A stretch of DNA of 64,000 bases from Devosia ginsengisoli (GCF_024707105.1 NZ_JANQAJ010000013.1:62001-126000); one strand, 5' to 3'. Positions 1 through 9,128 are shown, numbered from the stretch's first letter. Made by a program: numbers and translations. Notes: a model not told the origin generated them from the letters alone.

Positions 1-1031
1 CGCCGCCCGTTCACGGCCAAGCCGTCGCAACGGCCACCATTGCCGCCCTCCTGGAACAGCGTGGTCTGCCCTTGCAGCGCCTTGATACCGGCGAGGCGGG
101 GGCGGGTGGGCCATGGCGCGGGCGGATTCGGCGCGTGCATGGTGTGCTCCGTGCGGCCATGGCCTGCCTGCGGCCCGGCTCGCGCACAGCCTACCTGTCG
201 GTCAGCGCCAATGCCGGCATGGTCCTGACCGCCCTGCTGGCCGGCCTGGCGCGGCTGGGACGCAAGCGCCCCGTGCTCCACCACCACACCTACGCCCATG
301 TAACCGCCCGAGGGGCCGGCATGGCCCTGCTGGCGCGCCTGGCCGGCCCCTCCGCCATCCACATGACCATATGCCCCGCCATGAGCCGCGAACTGGCCGC
401 GACCTATCCCGAAATCTGCGAAACCACCGCCTTCAGTAATGTCGATGCCGTCGACCGCGCCCTGCTCGATATTCCCCGCTCGCGCAACCTGCCGAGGACC
501 CTTGGCTTCCTGAGCAACCTGACCCTGGAAAAGGGCGTTGAACGCGCCATCGCAGCCTTCCGGCTGGCCCATGCCCACGGCCTGGCCGATAGCCTCGTGC
601 TCGCCGGCCCCTGCCGCGACATTGGCGCTCGCGCCGCCATCGACGCCGCTGGCATGGAGTTCGGCGATCGCCTGCACTATCTGGGCCCGGTGTCGGGTAC
701 CGCCAAGCTGAACTTTTTCGCCAGCATCGATCTCTTCCTCTTCCCCTCGCTCTACCGCAACGAAACCCAGGGCATCGTCAATCTCGAGGCCCTGGCCGCC
801 GGCCTGCCAGTCATCGCCTATGGCCTCTGCTGCATCCCCGGTGATCTGGACGACCCGGCCTGCACCGTGCTGGAGCCGGGGCAGCCCTTCGACACTGCCG
901 TCACGGCCTTCCTGCAGGATCTCGCCCCCCGCTACCCGGCCGCTTGCCAGGGGGCACGGGCCAGGTTCCACACCCTGGCCCGCGCTCATGAGGCCGAAAT
1001 AAACCACCTCGCCGCCATCCTCGCGCTGTAG
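1..1031 (+). CDS. glycosyltransferase, GT4-like, 5' truncated by window edge
   Basis: The reading frame is open from base 3 to the stop at 1029-1031, so the true start lies outside the window. The visible N-terminus PPVHGQAVATATIAALL resembles the beta-strand/loop that opens the donor fold of GT4 enzymes (typically PPxxGQ). Near the C-terminus an E-x-x-G-type segment (NETQGIVNLEALAAGLPVIA) matches the nucleotide-sugar binding region of GT-B retaining glycosyltransferases. It probably transfers a sugar during polysaccharide assembly; the substrate cannot be told. It converges with the head-spike fibre gene, with only four bases between the stops. The GT-B class is secure, the specific role is inference. 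Confidence 0.8.
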   Translation, partial: PPVHGQAVATATIAALLEQRGLPLQRLDTGEAGAGGPWRGRIRRVHGVLRAAMACLRPGSRTAYLSVSANAGMVLTALLAGLARLGRKRPVLHHHTYAHVTARGAGMALLARLAGPSAIHMTICPAMSRELAATYPEICETTAFSNVDAVDRALLDIPRSRNLPRTLGFLSNLTLEKGVERAIAAFRLAHAHGLADSLVLAGPCRDIGARAAIDAAGMEFGDRLHYLGPVSGTAKLNFFASIDLFLFPSLYRNETQGIVNLEALAAGLPVIAYGLCCIPGDLDDPACTVLEPGQPFDTAVTAFLQDLAPRYPAACQGARARFHTLARAHEAEINHLAAILAL

Positions 1032-1035
1032 GCCC

Positions 1036-1962
1036 TCAGCTCGCCACGCCCACAACCCTTCTGATGACAGCCCTGTCGAGATTGGTTGGCACCGCGAACT
1101 CTCCGCTCGCTCCGGCGATCACCTGCGTGCTTCCGTCCGCGAAGGTGAAGGTCAGCTCGTGCGTGCCTTCAGGCAGGTGCAGAGTCAAATTGTCGGCAGC
1201 GCGACCACCGGCATCGAGTATCGGGCTGGTAAAACGTGTCCCCACCTCCATGAAGGCGCCCAGCGCGATCACCGTATCGCCGATCACTCCGGTACCAGGC
1301 CCTATGGCCACTTCGCAAGAGCCCGAATAGCTGGGCGTCCACCGCACCTGCGCGCAATAAATGTTTGGCGCCGGCTGCACCAGCCCCGCCAGCGTCATCG
1401 CCCCCCGACCGGATGTCGACGTGGTCACCCCGCCATCGGGCAAGGCAATCCCCAGCCGCGAACTGCCGCCGTCGCCGCTGGCGATCACCCCCACATTCGG
1501 CGTCGAACCCGCTCGCAGCCAGAAGGACAGCGCGTAGCTCTGTTCCGCGACGACCGATAGCCCCATTGCGTGTCGCAGCCGCGCCACGGCATTACCCGCC
1601 GTATCGGTCACCAACATCGGCTGCGTGAAGATGCCGAGCACCGGCCCTGGCAGCGGCGTGGCGCTGGCCATGGTGGTGAGCCACGTCTCGAGCCCCACCG
1701 GATTGCTCAGCATATTGCTCGAAGCTGGCTCCACCAGCAGGCCCAGATCCGTGCGGGCCGCAATATTGGCGCCGAACGGCACAAAGCTGCCGCTGCCGTC
1801 GGCGGCATATTTGGTTGAACCGCGCACCAGACCGAAGGCGGCATTGGCGGCCACCGGCTCGCCATCGCGCATATAGCGATCTCCGGCGAAATCGGCGGCA
1901 TAGCTGGCCCCGCTCGGCCACCATGTGCTCGGCGTGGTCCACAGATTGATGCCGATATGCAT
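1036..1962 (-). CDS. GTA-like head spike fibre protein (Rcc01080-like)
   Basis: This 308-residue protein starts at an ATG that shares its A with the TGA of the upstream gene (TGATG), so the two are translationally coupled. It has no signal peptide or membrane segment. The N-terminal part, rich in Gly, Ala and Ser (motifs such as ASYAADFAGDRYM and LLVEPASSNML), resembles phage head-spike fibre domains, followed by a jelly-roll-like middle and a beta-rich C-terminal domain. In Rhodobacter capsulatus the homologous pair rcc01079/rcc01080 (ghsA/ghsB) forms GTA head spikes that bind the capsule. Assignment to the fibre rests on order and on the clear identity of its partner; a direct family match is less certain. 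Confidence 0.6.
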   Translation of the reverse strand: MHIGINLWTTPSTWWPSGASYAADFAGDRYMRDGEPVAANAAFGLVRGSTKYAADGSGSFVPFGANIAARTDLGLLVEPASSNMLSNPVGLETWLTTMASATPLPGPVLGIFTQPMLVTDTAGNAVARLRHAMGLSVVAEQSYALSFWLRAGSTPNVGVIASGDGGSSRLGIALPDGGVTTSTSGRGAMTLAGLVQPAPNIYCAQVRWTPSYSGSCEVAIGPGTGVIGDTVIALGAFMEVGTRFTSPILDAGGRAADNLTLHLPEGTHELTFTFADGSTQVIAGASGEFAVPTNLDRAVIRRVVGVAS

Positions 1963-2225
1963 CAAACCAGCCCCACGATGGCACTGGCGCTGGTGCCGGT
2001 CGCCTTGATCCGCCGCGCGCGCAGCGGCAACAGAGTGCCCGCCGCCACCCCTTGCAACACCAGCTCAGCGCCCGATTGCAGGGTCACCGCCAGCGCCCCG
2101 CCGACCCCGACATAGATCGCGCGGGTCACCTCGCTCAGTTCGGTGGAATCGTGCGGCACAATGGCAAAGCCGTGGCCCGCTGGCCCTTCGAGGCTGTTGG
2201 CATATCCATCATATCTGTCTTGCAT
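1962..2225 (-). CDS. GTA-like head spike base protein (Rcc01079 family)
   Basis: This 87-residue protein has the family hallmarks of the Rcc01079 spike base: an N-terminal segment ending in GPAGHGFAIVPHDSTEL, then TRAIYVGVGG, then VAAGTLLPLRARRIKATGTSA. I chose the ATG at 2225 because AGGA lies eight bases upstream; the ATG at 2234 overlaps that Shine-Dalgarno sequence. In the RcGTA particle this protein anchors head-spike fibres to the capsid. No other GTA or phage structural gene is seen in the window, so the pair is detached from any capsid cluster. Family assignment is confident; participation in a working GTA is inference. Confidence 0.78.
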   Translation of the reverse strand: MQDRYDGYANSLEGPAGHGFAIVPHDSTELSEVTRAIYVGVGGALAVTLQSGAELVLQGVAAGTLLPLRARRIKATGTSASAIVGLV

Positions 2226-2400
2226 CTGGCTCATCCTGCCTGTGGGAACACGCCCGCATTCTAGTCCCGCCCCGCCGCACGGGGATAAACGGCAGAACTC
2301 ACCGGCGATCCAGCGCCCTAAAATTACCTCGAACAAAATTGTCTTTCTGCGGACTGCCGCTGCGGTTAGTCTTTACTGGCGGCAATGCTGGAGGGACGCC

Positions 2401-3843
2401 ATGCGTTGGAAACTTGCACTTATCATCGGCTGTGTTCTGGCCGGCAGCTCGACAATTGCCATCCTGGCCCAGGGGTCTACCGCTCCCGCAGCGGAAAATT
2501 CACCATCCGCCGAGCAGGCGCCAGAAGCGCGCAACCTGCGCGAACTCACCCGTATCCTGCGCTCGCCCGATCAGGCGGACGAACTCGAAGGCGCCTTGAC
2601 CGAACTCGATGCCATGATCGCTTCAGGCAATGCCGATGCTGCACTGCTGCTGGGCAATGAATATTCCCGCGACCGCGGCGCCTTGCCGCTCGATTACGGC
2701 AAAGCCGTCGTCTATCTCGAACAGGCAGCGGCCCTCGGCATTCCCGAAGCCTACCTCACCCTGAGCGAGCTGCATCGCCGGGAAACCGGTGGCCTGTCCC
2801 GCGCCAAGACGCTCTTCTATCTCCAGGCCGCCGCCGATGCCGGCCTCGACCAGACCTTGCTGCCACTGGCCGATGCCCTGTACCGAGGCACCTATGGCGA
2901 ACCCGACACCGCCCTGGCCATCAAATATTACGACGCCGCCCTCGCCACCGGAAACGACACTGCCGCCACCCGACTGGTGTCCATCTACCGCGCCGGTACC
3001 GGCAGTCCCGACGATGCGGCCATGCTTGTCAAATATCTGGGCATTTCCGCCGAAGCCGGAAACATTTCGGCCCGGCGAACGCTGGCCAATCTCTATCTCC
3101 GCGGTGAAGCCGTCCCGCAGGATGCGGCGCTGGCCGAGCAGCATCTGCGCGCAGCGCTGGCCGCCGGCGATGAGAGCGCCGGCATGGCCCTCGCCACCGC
3201 CCTGCTCCGGGGCCAGCTTGGTGCCGCTCGCGAAGCCGAGGCGATCCCCCTGCTGCAATCAGCTTTCGATGCAGGCAATGCCGCCGCCGCTGCCCCTCTG
3301 GCCGATGCCTATGCCCGCGGACGCGGCGTCACCGCCGACCTGTCCGTCGCCCTCGTCATCCTGCGCAAAGGCGCCGATAGCGGTGACGCCGCCGCCAGGG
3401 CGGCCCTGTTCAATCTCTATGTCCGCGGCTCTGGCCGCGCTGTGCCACCCGACCTTGCCGCCGCAAGCGCGCTTTACGACACCATCCCCGAGGATGAGCG
3501 CACCGGCCCCGTCGCCGCCAATGGCGTCATTCTGGCTGCCAATGGCCGTAGCCTCGAAGACCTTGCTCACACCTGGGCACTCTTCGACGCGCTGGACCCT
3601 GCCTTGCAGGCGCGCACCGGCCAGCAACTCCTACGCGTCAACCCAAACGCCTATGTCTACATGCTGCAGGGCCTGTTGACCGCGCGCGGCCATTATTCGG
3701 GCAGCATGTCGGGCCAACTGACCTCATCCACCATTTCGGCCGTCAATCAGCTCTGCACCGAGCTCGACATCACCCAGCAATGCCGCTTCGGCCCCCTGGC
3801 ACGATCGACCTGGGATGCCATTGCCAGTGGTCTGGCTGGCTGA
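2401..3843 (+). CDS. secreted Sel1-like (TPR) repeat protein
   Basis: The 480-residue protein starts at the ATG at 2401 with GGAGGG six bases upstream. Residues 1-25 form a signal peptide (MRWKLALIIGCVLAGSSTIA, then an Ala-containing cleavage region). From about residue 60 to 400 there are Sel1-type repeats of about 36 residues with the usual A-x-x-G and Y-x-x-A spacing (for example AVVYLEQAAALGIPEAYLTL). The C-terminal 70 residues, with two cysteines, do not look like repeats. Sel1 proteins are scaffolds; in exopolysaccharide systems periplasmic Sel1/TPR proteins such as AlgK assist secretion. The nearby glycosyltransferase makes that plausible here, but it is inference. It ends at a hairpin shared with the convergent cysNC. 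Confidence 0.8.
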   Translation: MRWKLALIIGCVLAGSSTIAILAQGSTAPAAENSPSAEQAPEARNLRELTRILRSPDQADELEGALTELDAMIASGNADAALLLGNEYSRDRGALPLDYGKAVVYLEQAAALGIPEAYLTLSELHRRETGGLSRAKTLFYLQAAADAGLDQTLLPLADALYRGTYGEPDTALAIKYYDAALATGNDTAATRLVSIYRAGTGSPDDAAMLVKYLGISAEAGNISARRTLANLYLRGEAVPQDAALAEQHLRAALAAGDESAGMALATALLRGQLGAAREAEAIPLLQSAFDAGNAAAAAPLADAYARGRGVTADLSVALVILRKGADSGDAAARAALFNLYVRGSGRAVPPDLAAASALYDTIPEDERTGPVAANGVILAANGRSLEDLAHTWALFDALDPALQARTGQQLLRVNPNAYVYMLQGLLTARGHYSGSMSGQLTSSTISAVNQLCTELDITQQCRFGPLARSTWDAIASGLAG

Positions 3844-3850
3844 CCAGAAA

Positions 3851-3872
3851 AAGGGGCGCCGCGGCGCCCCTT
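3851..3872 (-). terminator. rho-independent terminator between Sel1 gene and cysNC
   Basis: A perfect 10-bp stem (AAGGGGCGCC / GGCGCCCCTT) with a two-base centre is followed on the minus strand by TTTTT, as expected for an intrinsic terminator of the cysQ-cysD-cysNC operon. It lies between two convergent genes, so the stem can also serve the plus strand, although the plus side lacks a good U-tract. Confidence 0.85.
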
Positions 3873-3885
3873 GCTCATTGCCCGG

Positions 3886-5775
3886 CTATCTCACCAGGTA
3901 GTCATGCAACTGGTCAGCCAGTTCGCTCGGCTCGAGCTCACCACCCTTGAGCACGATATCAGGGTGCTCAGGCGCTTCGAACGGGCTGCTGATGCCGGTA
4001 AAATTCTGCAGTTGGCCGGCTCGTGCCTTGGCATAAAGCCCCTTGGGGTCGCGTTTTTCGGCCACTTCCAGCGACGTGTTGACATAGACCTCGACGAATT
4101 CGACATCGCCGGCAATCTCGCGCGCGGTCCGCCGCTCGTTGCGGAAGGGCGAAATGAACGACACCAGCACGATCAAACCGGCATCGGCCATCAGCTTGGC
4201 CACCTCGGCCACGCGGCGGATATTCTCCACGCGGTCGGTTTCGGTAAAGCCCAGATCCTTGTTGAGCCCGTGGCGCACATTGTCGCCATCAAGGATGTAG
4301 CAATGCTTGCCCTCGGCCGTCAGCCGCTTTTCCAGCAGGTTGGCCACGGTCGATTTGCCCGAGCCCGACAGGCCGGTAAACCACACAATCTTGGCCGTCT
4401 GCCCTTTCATCGCGCTGCGAACCTGGCGATCCACATCAAAGCTCTGATAGGTCAGGTTCTGCCCGCGCCGCAGCCCGAAATCGATCGTGCCGGCGCCCAG
4501 CGTCTTGTTGCTGATGCGGTCGATCAGGATAAAGCCACCGGTCAGCCCATTCTCGCTATAGGGGTCGAAGGCAATCGGCTTGTCGGTCGAGATGGTGAGC
4601 GTCCCCACCTCGTTGAGCTCGAGGTTGCGGGCCGGGCTCTGTTCCAGCGTATTGACGTTGGTCTTGAACTTGAGATTGGTGATCGAGGCTGGCATCACCT
4701 GCGAGCCGACCTTGAGCAGATAGGACCGCCCCGGCTGCGCCGCCTCTTCAGCCATCCACACCACGCGCGCCTGGAACTGGTTGGAATATTCCGGCGTCTC
4801 GCCGGCATGGCTCAGCACGTCGCCGCGCGAAATGTCGATTTCCCGGTCAAGCACCAGCGTCACCGCTTCACCCGCAATGGCCGCCTGCTGCTCGCCATCC
4901 ATGGTCACGATGCGCGCAACCACCGCCGGCACGCGCGAAGCCGCCACCAGCACCTCGTCACCCACCTTCACGCTGCCCGAAGCCACCGTTCCGGAAAAGC
5001 CGCGGAAATCGAGATTCGGCCGGTTCACCCACTGCACAGGGAAGCGCATTTTCTGCTGCGTACGGTCCTCCGAAACGTCGATCTGTTCCAGATACGGCAC
5101 CAGCGGCGAGCCCTTGTACCAGGGCGTGCGCTCGCTATTGGCCACCATATTGTCGCCGCGCAGCGCCGAAACCGGCACTGCCGTCAGGCTCTTGAAGCCC
5201 AGCTCCTTGGCGAATTCGTTATATTCGGCGACAATTCTGTCGAACACGTCCTGGCTGTAGTCCACCAGGTCGATCTTGTTGACCACCAGCACCACATGCT
5301 TCACCCCGATCAGCGACAGGATGAAGCTGTGCCGTCGCGTCTGGGTCAGCACGCCCTTGCGTGCATCGATCAGCAGCAGCGCCAGGTCGGCATTGGAGGC
5401 GCCGGTCGCCATATTGCGGGTATATTGCTCATGGCCCGGCGTATCGGCGACGATGAACTTGCGCTTGTCGGTCGAAAAGAAGCGGTAGGCCACATCGATG
5501 GTGATGCCCTGCTCGCGCTCGGCCACCAGCCCATCCACCAGCAGCGAGAAGTCGATCCCCTCGTCGCCCACCATGCGGTTGTGACTTTCCTTCTTGAGGC
5601 TCGCCAGTTGGTCATCGAGAATGAGCTGGCTGTCATAGAGCAGCCGCCCGATCAGCGTCGACTTGCCATCATCCACGCTCCCACAGGTCAGGAAGCGCAG
5701 CAGCGACTTGTTGGTCTGCTGCTCCAGCCACAGGCCGATATCGGTATCCGGCGTCAGGTTTGCGGCCATGGACAT
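3886..5775 (-). CDS. cysNC: bifunctional sulfate adenylyltransferase large subunit / adenylylsulfate kinase
   Basis: This 629-residue fusion activates sulfate. Residues 1-440 are the CysN GTPase: P-loop GSVDDGKST (32-40), DTPGH (111-115) and NKID (166-169), followed by EF-Tu-like beta-barrels. Residues about 455-629 are an APS kinase with its own P-loop GLSGSGKST (468-476) and the DGDNVRHGL motif. CysD plus the CysN part makes adenosine 5'-phosphosulfate driven by GTP hydrolysis, and the CysC part phosphorylates it to PAPS; NodQ-type fusions of this kind are common in rhizobia. Its ATG overlaps the cysD stop by one base (TGATG). It is last in the operon and ends at the terminator at 3851. Confidence 0.97.
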   Translation of the reverse strand: MSMAANLTPDTDIGLWLEQQTNKSLLRFLTCGSVDDGKSTLIGRLLYDSQLILDDQLASLKKESHNRMVGDEGIDFSLLVDGLVAEREQGITIDVAYRFFSTDKRKFIVADTPGHEQYTRNMATGASNADLALLLIDARKGVLTQTRRHSFILSLIGVKHVVLVVNKIDLVDYSQDVFDRIVAEYNEFAKELGFKSLTAVPVSALRGDNMVANSERTPWYKGSPLVPYLEQIDVSEDRTQQKMRFPVQWVNRPNLDFRGFSGTVASGSVKVGDEVLVAASRVPAVVARIVTMDGEQQAAIAGEAVTLVLDREIDISRGDVLSHAGETPEYSNQFQARVVWMAEEAAQPGRSYLLKVGSQVMPASITNLKFKTNVNTLEQSPARNLELNEVGTLTISTDKPIAFDPYSENGLTGGFILIDRISNKTLGAGTIDFGLRRGQNLTYQSFDVDRQVRSAMKGQTAKIVWFTGLSGSGKSTVANLLEKRLTAEGKHCYILDGDNVRHGLNKDLGFTETDRVENIRRVAEVAKLMADAGLIVLVSFISPFRNERRTAREIAGDVEFVEVYVNTSLEVAEKRDPKGLYAKARAGQLQNFTGISSPFEAPEHPDIVLKGGELEPSELADQLHDYLVR

Positions 5776-6683
5776 CAGAAATACCCTTCCTGCTTCTTCT
5801 TTTCCATCGACCCGACGGAGTCGCTGTCGATGAGGCGCCCTTCGCGCTCGGAGGTGCGGCTGGCCTGCATTTCCATGATGATTTCCGGTAGCGTCGCTGC
5901 ATCGGACCTTATGGCCCCGGTCAACGGATAGTCGCCCAGCGTGCGGAACCGCACCATTTCCTCGCGCGGCTTTTCGCCCGGCTCGAAACGGAAGCGGTCG
6001 TCGTCGATCATGATGAGCGTGCCCGAGCGGTCCACCACCGGTCTTTTCTTGGCGAAATACAGCGACGGCAGCTCGATATTTTCCGAATAGATGTAGGTCC
6101 ACACATCCAGCTCGGTCCAGTTCGAGATCGGGAATACCCGCATGCTTTCGCCGGGGTTGAGCCGCGTATTGAACACGCGCCACAGCTCCGGCCGCTGGTT
6201 CTTGGGGTCCCAGGCATGGCTGGCATTGCGATGCGAGAAAATGCGCTCCTTGGCGCGCGACTTTTCCTCGTCCCGCCGCGCCCCACCAATGGCAGCATCA
6301 TACTGGCCGGCATTGAGCGCCTGTCGCAAAGCCTGCGTCTTCATGATGTCGGTAAAGCGCGACGAGCCGTGATCGAACGGGTTGATCCCCTGCTCCACCC
6401 CGTCCTGATTGGTGTGGCTGATCAGTTTGAACCCATGCTGCTCCGCCATCCGGTCACGGAAGGCGATCATTTCCTTGAACTTCCAGGTCGTGTTGACATG
6501 CAGCAGCGGAAACGGAATGCGCGAGGGATAGAACGCCTTGCGCGCCAGATGCAGCAAGACGCTGGAATCCTTGCCGATCGAATACATCATCACCGGCCGG
6601 TCGAAACTCGCCGCGACCTCGCGGAGGATTTCGATGCTTTCGGATTCGAGCGACCGCAAATGGGTCATCCGTTCACTCGTCAT
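5775..6683 (-). CDS. cysD: sulfate adenylyltransferase subunit 2
   Basis: The 302-residue protein is the small, ATP-pyrophosphatase-type subunit of ATP sulfurylase. The PP-loop SIGKDSS sits at residues 35-41, and [15 protein letters not shown] is the typical arginine-rich segment of CysD. It adenylates sulfate together with the CysN part of the next gene. The start at 6683 has GGAG nine bases upstream. It follows cysQ after 28 bases and is coupled to cysNC by a one-base overlap, so all three are co-transcribed. Length is normal for the family. Confidence 0.97.
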   Translation of the reverse strand: MTSERMTHLRSLESESIEILREVAASFDRPVMMYSIGKDSSVLLHLARKAFYPSRIPFPLLHVNTTWKFKEMIAFRDRMAEQHGFKLISHTNQDGVEQGINPFDHGSSRFTDIMKTQALRQALNAGQYDAAIGGARRDEEKSRAKERIFSHRNASHAWDPKNQRPELWRVFNTRLNPGESMRVFPISNWTELDVWTYIYSENIELPSLYFAKKRPVVDRSGTLIMIDDDRFRFEPGEKPREEMVRFRTLGDYPLTGAIRSDAATLPEIIMEMQASRTSEREGRLIDSDSVGSMEKKKQEGYF

Positions 6684-6711
6684 AGATCAACTCCAGGTGC
6701 CCAAAAAGGCT

Positions 6712-7503
6712 CTACGCCAGCGCGGGGTCGCCAAAGGCCACGAAATGCGGGTTGGCGAAGTCGCTATCATGGCCTTGGTTGCGCTTCCCATAACACAGGA
6801 CTTCGCCGAATAGCGTCTCCACGCGGCCACCAGCGGCTCGCAAAATCGCGTCGCCCGCCGCGGTGTCCCATTCCATGGTGCGCCCGAGCCGCGGATAGAG
6901 ATCCGCTTCCCCCGATGCCACCAGGCAGAATTTGAGCGACGAGCCAGCCGGCACGAACTTCGCCACTTGGAAGCGTTGCAGCCAGGCATCGGTATCGCCG
7001 GCGCCATGCGAGCGGCTGCCCACCACGTCGATGCCATCAGGCGCCGCCCCGCGCACGCAGATATTCTGCCGCTCGATGATGACTCCGTCGACAACGCGCC
7101 CACTATGCGCGCCCTCCCCGGCCCGGCCCCACCAGATGCGGCCCAGAGCCGGCGCATGGACCACGCCCAGCACCGGAACGCCATGCTCGATCAGCCCGAT
7201 ATTGACGGTGAATTCGCCATTCCGGGTGATGAATTCCTTGCTGCCGTCAAGTGGATCGACCAGGAAGAACCGTTCGGCGGTAAGCGGCACCTGCCCGGCC
7301 GCCGCGGCCTCCTCGGCCACCACGGCAATGTCAGGCGCCATCCGCTTCAGCGCCGCCACGATGATCGTCTCGGCCGCGATGTCGGCCAGCGTCACCGGCG
7401 ATTCATCGGCCTTGTAGGCAACCGCAAAGTCCGTCTCGTAGATGCGAAGGATTTCCGCGCCCGCTGCAATGGCAACCTCCAGCAGCCTCGCCATCTCGAC
7501 CAT
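6712..7503 (-). CDS. cysQ: 3'(2'),5'-bisphosphate nucleotidase
   Basis: The 263-residue protein belongs to the inositol-monophosphatase superfamily: DPLDGSKEF (83-91) and the C-terminal EWDTAAGDAIL motif supply the metal ligands, and EE at about 64-65 is the third ligand site. CysQ removes the 3'-phosphate from PAP, the by-product of PAPS use, and can act on PAPS itself, relieving inhibition of sulfur assimilation. It is the first gene of the cysQ-cysD-cysNC operon. The start at 7503 has GGAGAG five bases upstream. Confidence 0.95.
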   Translation of the reverse strand: MVEMARLLEVAIAAGAEILRIYETDFAVAYKADESPVTLADIAAETIIVAALKRMAPDIAVVAEEAAAAGQVPLTAERFFLVDPLDGSKEFITRNGEFTVNIGLIEHGVPVLGVVHAPALGRIWWGRAGEGAHSGRVVDGVIIERQNICVRGAAPDGIDVVGSRSHGAGDTDAWLQRFQVAKFVPAGSSLKFCLVASGEADLYPRLGRTMEWDTAAGDAILRAAGGRVETLFGEVLCYGKRNQGHDSDFANPHFVAFGDPALA

Positions 7504-7620
7504 CCAGACTCTCCGAACTCCGGTGCACTACAAAAGCCCAACAAGGCGTGCGGCGTCCCGCTCCGCCGTTAACACGCGGCTCCCATCAGGGCGTGGGCTT
7601 AGCTTCAAAGCCATGCGGCC

Positions 7621-7679
7621 GCAACCGCGCCGCATAGTTTCTTGTACCGCTGCAACCGCGCCGCTTAGTTTCCTGTTCC
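7621..7679. repeat. imperfect 31-bp tandem duplication at end of sugar-transferase gene
   Basis: The 28-base segment at 7621-7648 recurs at 7652-7679 with three mismatches, giving a period of 31 bases. The second copy contains the stop codon of the sugar transferase (TAA on the minus strand); in the first copy the corresponding triplet is TAT. The gene end thus seems to have been duplicated into the intergenic space upstream of cysQ. Confidence 0.75.
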
Positions 7680-8444
7680 ACCAAGGAATTCATGCCGGAT
7701 CGTCATCAGGATGATGCGCAGGTCGAGCCACAGCGAGAAATTCTGGATATAGGCCAGGTCATGGTCGATCCGGGCATGGGCCAGCGCCGGGTCGGTCGCA
7801 TCGCCGCGCAGGCCATTGGCCTGCGCCCAGCCCGTTATGCCCGGCAGCATGGCCAGCCGGTGGTCGTAATAGGGCACGAGCGCCCGATAGCTCAGATGCC
7901 CCGCCCGCATGCCAGGCACATGCGGCCGCGGCCCCACGATCGACATTTCCCCGCGCAACACATTCAGCAACTGCGGCAGCTCATCGATGCTCGTCCGCCG
8001 CAGGAACGTGCCGACCCGCGTCACCCGCTTGTCATTGCGCACGGTATGGGCAACACCCGTCACATCCTCCTGCTCGCGTCGCATCGAGCGGAACTTGAAG
8101 ACGCCGAATGCGCTGCCATTGAAGCCTTCCCGTGTCTGCCGGAACAGCACCGGCCCCTTGCTCTCCATGCGAACGGCAATGGCGACGAGGATGAGAAGCG
8201 GCAGCAGGAACAGCAGCGCCAGCATCGAAAAAATCACATCGAAGACGCGCTTGGCGGTCATATGCGCGTCGCGGCTCGCGCTGGGGGCAAAAGACAGCGG
8301 TTCCTGCAGCAGCTTCATCAGGGGCAGGCCCGAATGATAGCTGATCCGCAGCGCGCTTATCTCTGCCGCGCGGCTGGCTTCACCTGACTTGCTGTTTACC
8401 GTCAGGCGTTCTGTACGCTCGAATCCATCAATGGGGATACTCAA
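7665..8444 (-). CDS. polyprenyl-phosphate sugar-1-phosphate transferase (WcaJ/ExoY type)
   Basis: A 259-residue bacterial sugar transferase. One hydrophobic segment (about residues 67-90, VFDVIFSMLALLFLLPLLIL) is followed by the conserved catalytic domain: KFRSMR, a RRTSIDELPQLLNVLRGEMS segment and IVGPRPH. Such enzymes load the first hexose-1-phosphate onto undecaprenyl phosphate to begin exopolysaccharide or capsule repeat units. The frame opens with TTG at 8444; the next methionine (residue 43) would still leave the catalytic domain intact, so the start is uncertain. About 60 residues precede the membrane segment, shorter than the five-helix N-terminus of WcaJ and closer to ExoY. Confidence 0.92.
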   Translation of the reverse strand: MSIPIDGFERTERLTVNSKSGEASRAAEISALRISYHSGLPLMKLLQEPLSFAPSASRDAHMTAKRVFDVIFSMLALLFLLPLLILVAIAVRMESKGPVLFRQTREGFNGSAFGVFKFRSMRREQEDVTGVAHTVRNDKRVTRVGTFLRRTSIDELPQLLNVLRGEMSIVGPRPHVPGMRAGHLSYRALVPYYDHRLAMLPGITGWAQANGLRGDATDPALAHARIDHDLAYIQNFSLWLDLRIILMTIRHEFLGGTGN

Positions 8445-8774
8445 TTGTAAAGTCCATCATGGTAAGCAATTTGTTACGCCACATCAAACAATAGCAAAGT
8501 TCTGTGCAAGACCAACGACAATTTTATACCTGATGTCGTTTCGGTTAACCGCTGCGCCGCCCTTTGCTACCGATCTCCGAAAGAACCTTCCGGAGAAGCA
8601 CTTCCACCTGCCACACACCGGCAGGTATTGAACTATATCCGCCTTGCCCGGCACCCTGCGGCAGCCAGACAAAAAACAACCGACCTGCCCGTCATGAGCG
8701 GCCGGTTGCTGAAACCTCGGGCCAGACGATGGCCAGGCGTGGAAACTGGCCTGCAGCCAGCTTCAGGTGATGGC
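8445..8774. other. 330-bp intergenic region, no gene
   Basis: I see no coding sequence. The part nearest the sugar transferase (about 8450-8540) is markedly AT-rich and should hold its promoter. A 7-bp perfect hairpin (ACCTGCC/GGCAGGT) lies at 8606-8626, and a terminator for the gene beyond lies at 8671-8708. Confidence 0.6.
8671..8708 (-). terminator. rho-independent terminator of secreted protein gene
   Basis: On the minus strand a nine-pair stem (CAACCGGCC with GGTCGGTTG, one G-U pair, 14-base loop) is followed directly by TTTTTT. It lies about 65 bases past the stop of the gene at 8775-9128. Confidence 0.7.
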
Positions 8775-9128
8775 CTAGGCCGGGCTGGCTACCGCGCCGA
8801 TGGCGCCGGAGTCTGGCAGCAGGAGCTCGAACAGCGCGTCGATATCGGCCTGGAATTCTTCATCCGCGGCATTGGCCACGAAGACTTCCTGGCGGAGCTC
8901 GCTGAACGACTGGTTGGCGACGGTCAGTTCGACATTCGCAACCAGCGCGCTCGCATAAGCATTGATGGCAGCTTCGCAGGCCGCCAGCGTGCCGTCAGGC
9001 AGCGTGCAACTGGTGAATACTGTATTGTAGAGGTCTTCAAAACCCGGCACCGGAGCCGCGTTTGCACCGGACAGGCCGGCCACGCTGAGCATACCGGCGG
9101 TCACGATCGACGCAACGAGCCTACGCAT
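8775..9128 (-). CDS. small secreted protein of unknown function
   Basis: A 117-residue protein with a clear Sec signal peptide: MRRLVASIVTAGMLSVAGLSG followed by ANA|AP as cleavage site. GAGG lies six bases before the ATG at 9128, which is why I prefer it to longer readings. The mature part is acidic, mostly alpha-helical in appearance, with two cysteines (SCTLPDGTLAACEAAINAY) that could form a disulfide. I do not recognise a family. It stands alone with its own terminator. Confidence 0.75.
   Translation of the reverse strand: MRRLVASIVTAGMLSVAGLSGANAAPVPGFEDLYNTVFTSCTLPDGTLAACEAAINAYASALVANVELTVANQSFSELRQEVFVANAADEEFQADIDALFELLLPDSGAIGAVASPA

Noticed and set aside
3871..5931. 686-codon plus-strand open frame opposite cysNC
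   Set aside because: It is antisense to a gene with clear GTPase and APS-kinase motifs. Long opposite frames are common at this GC content.
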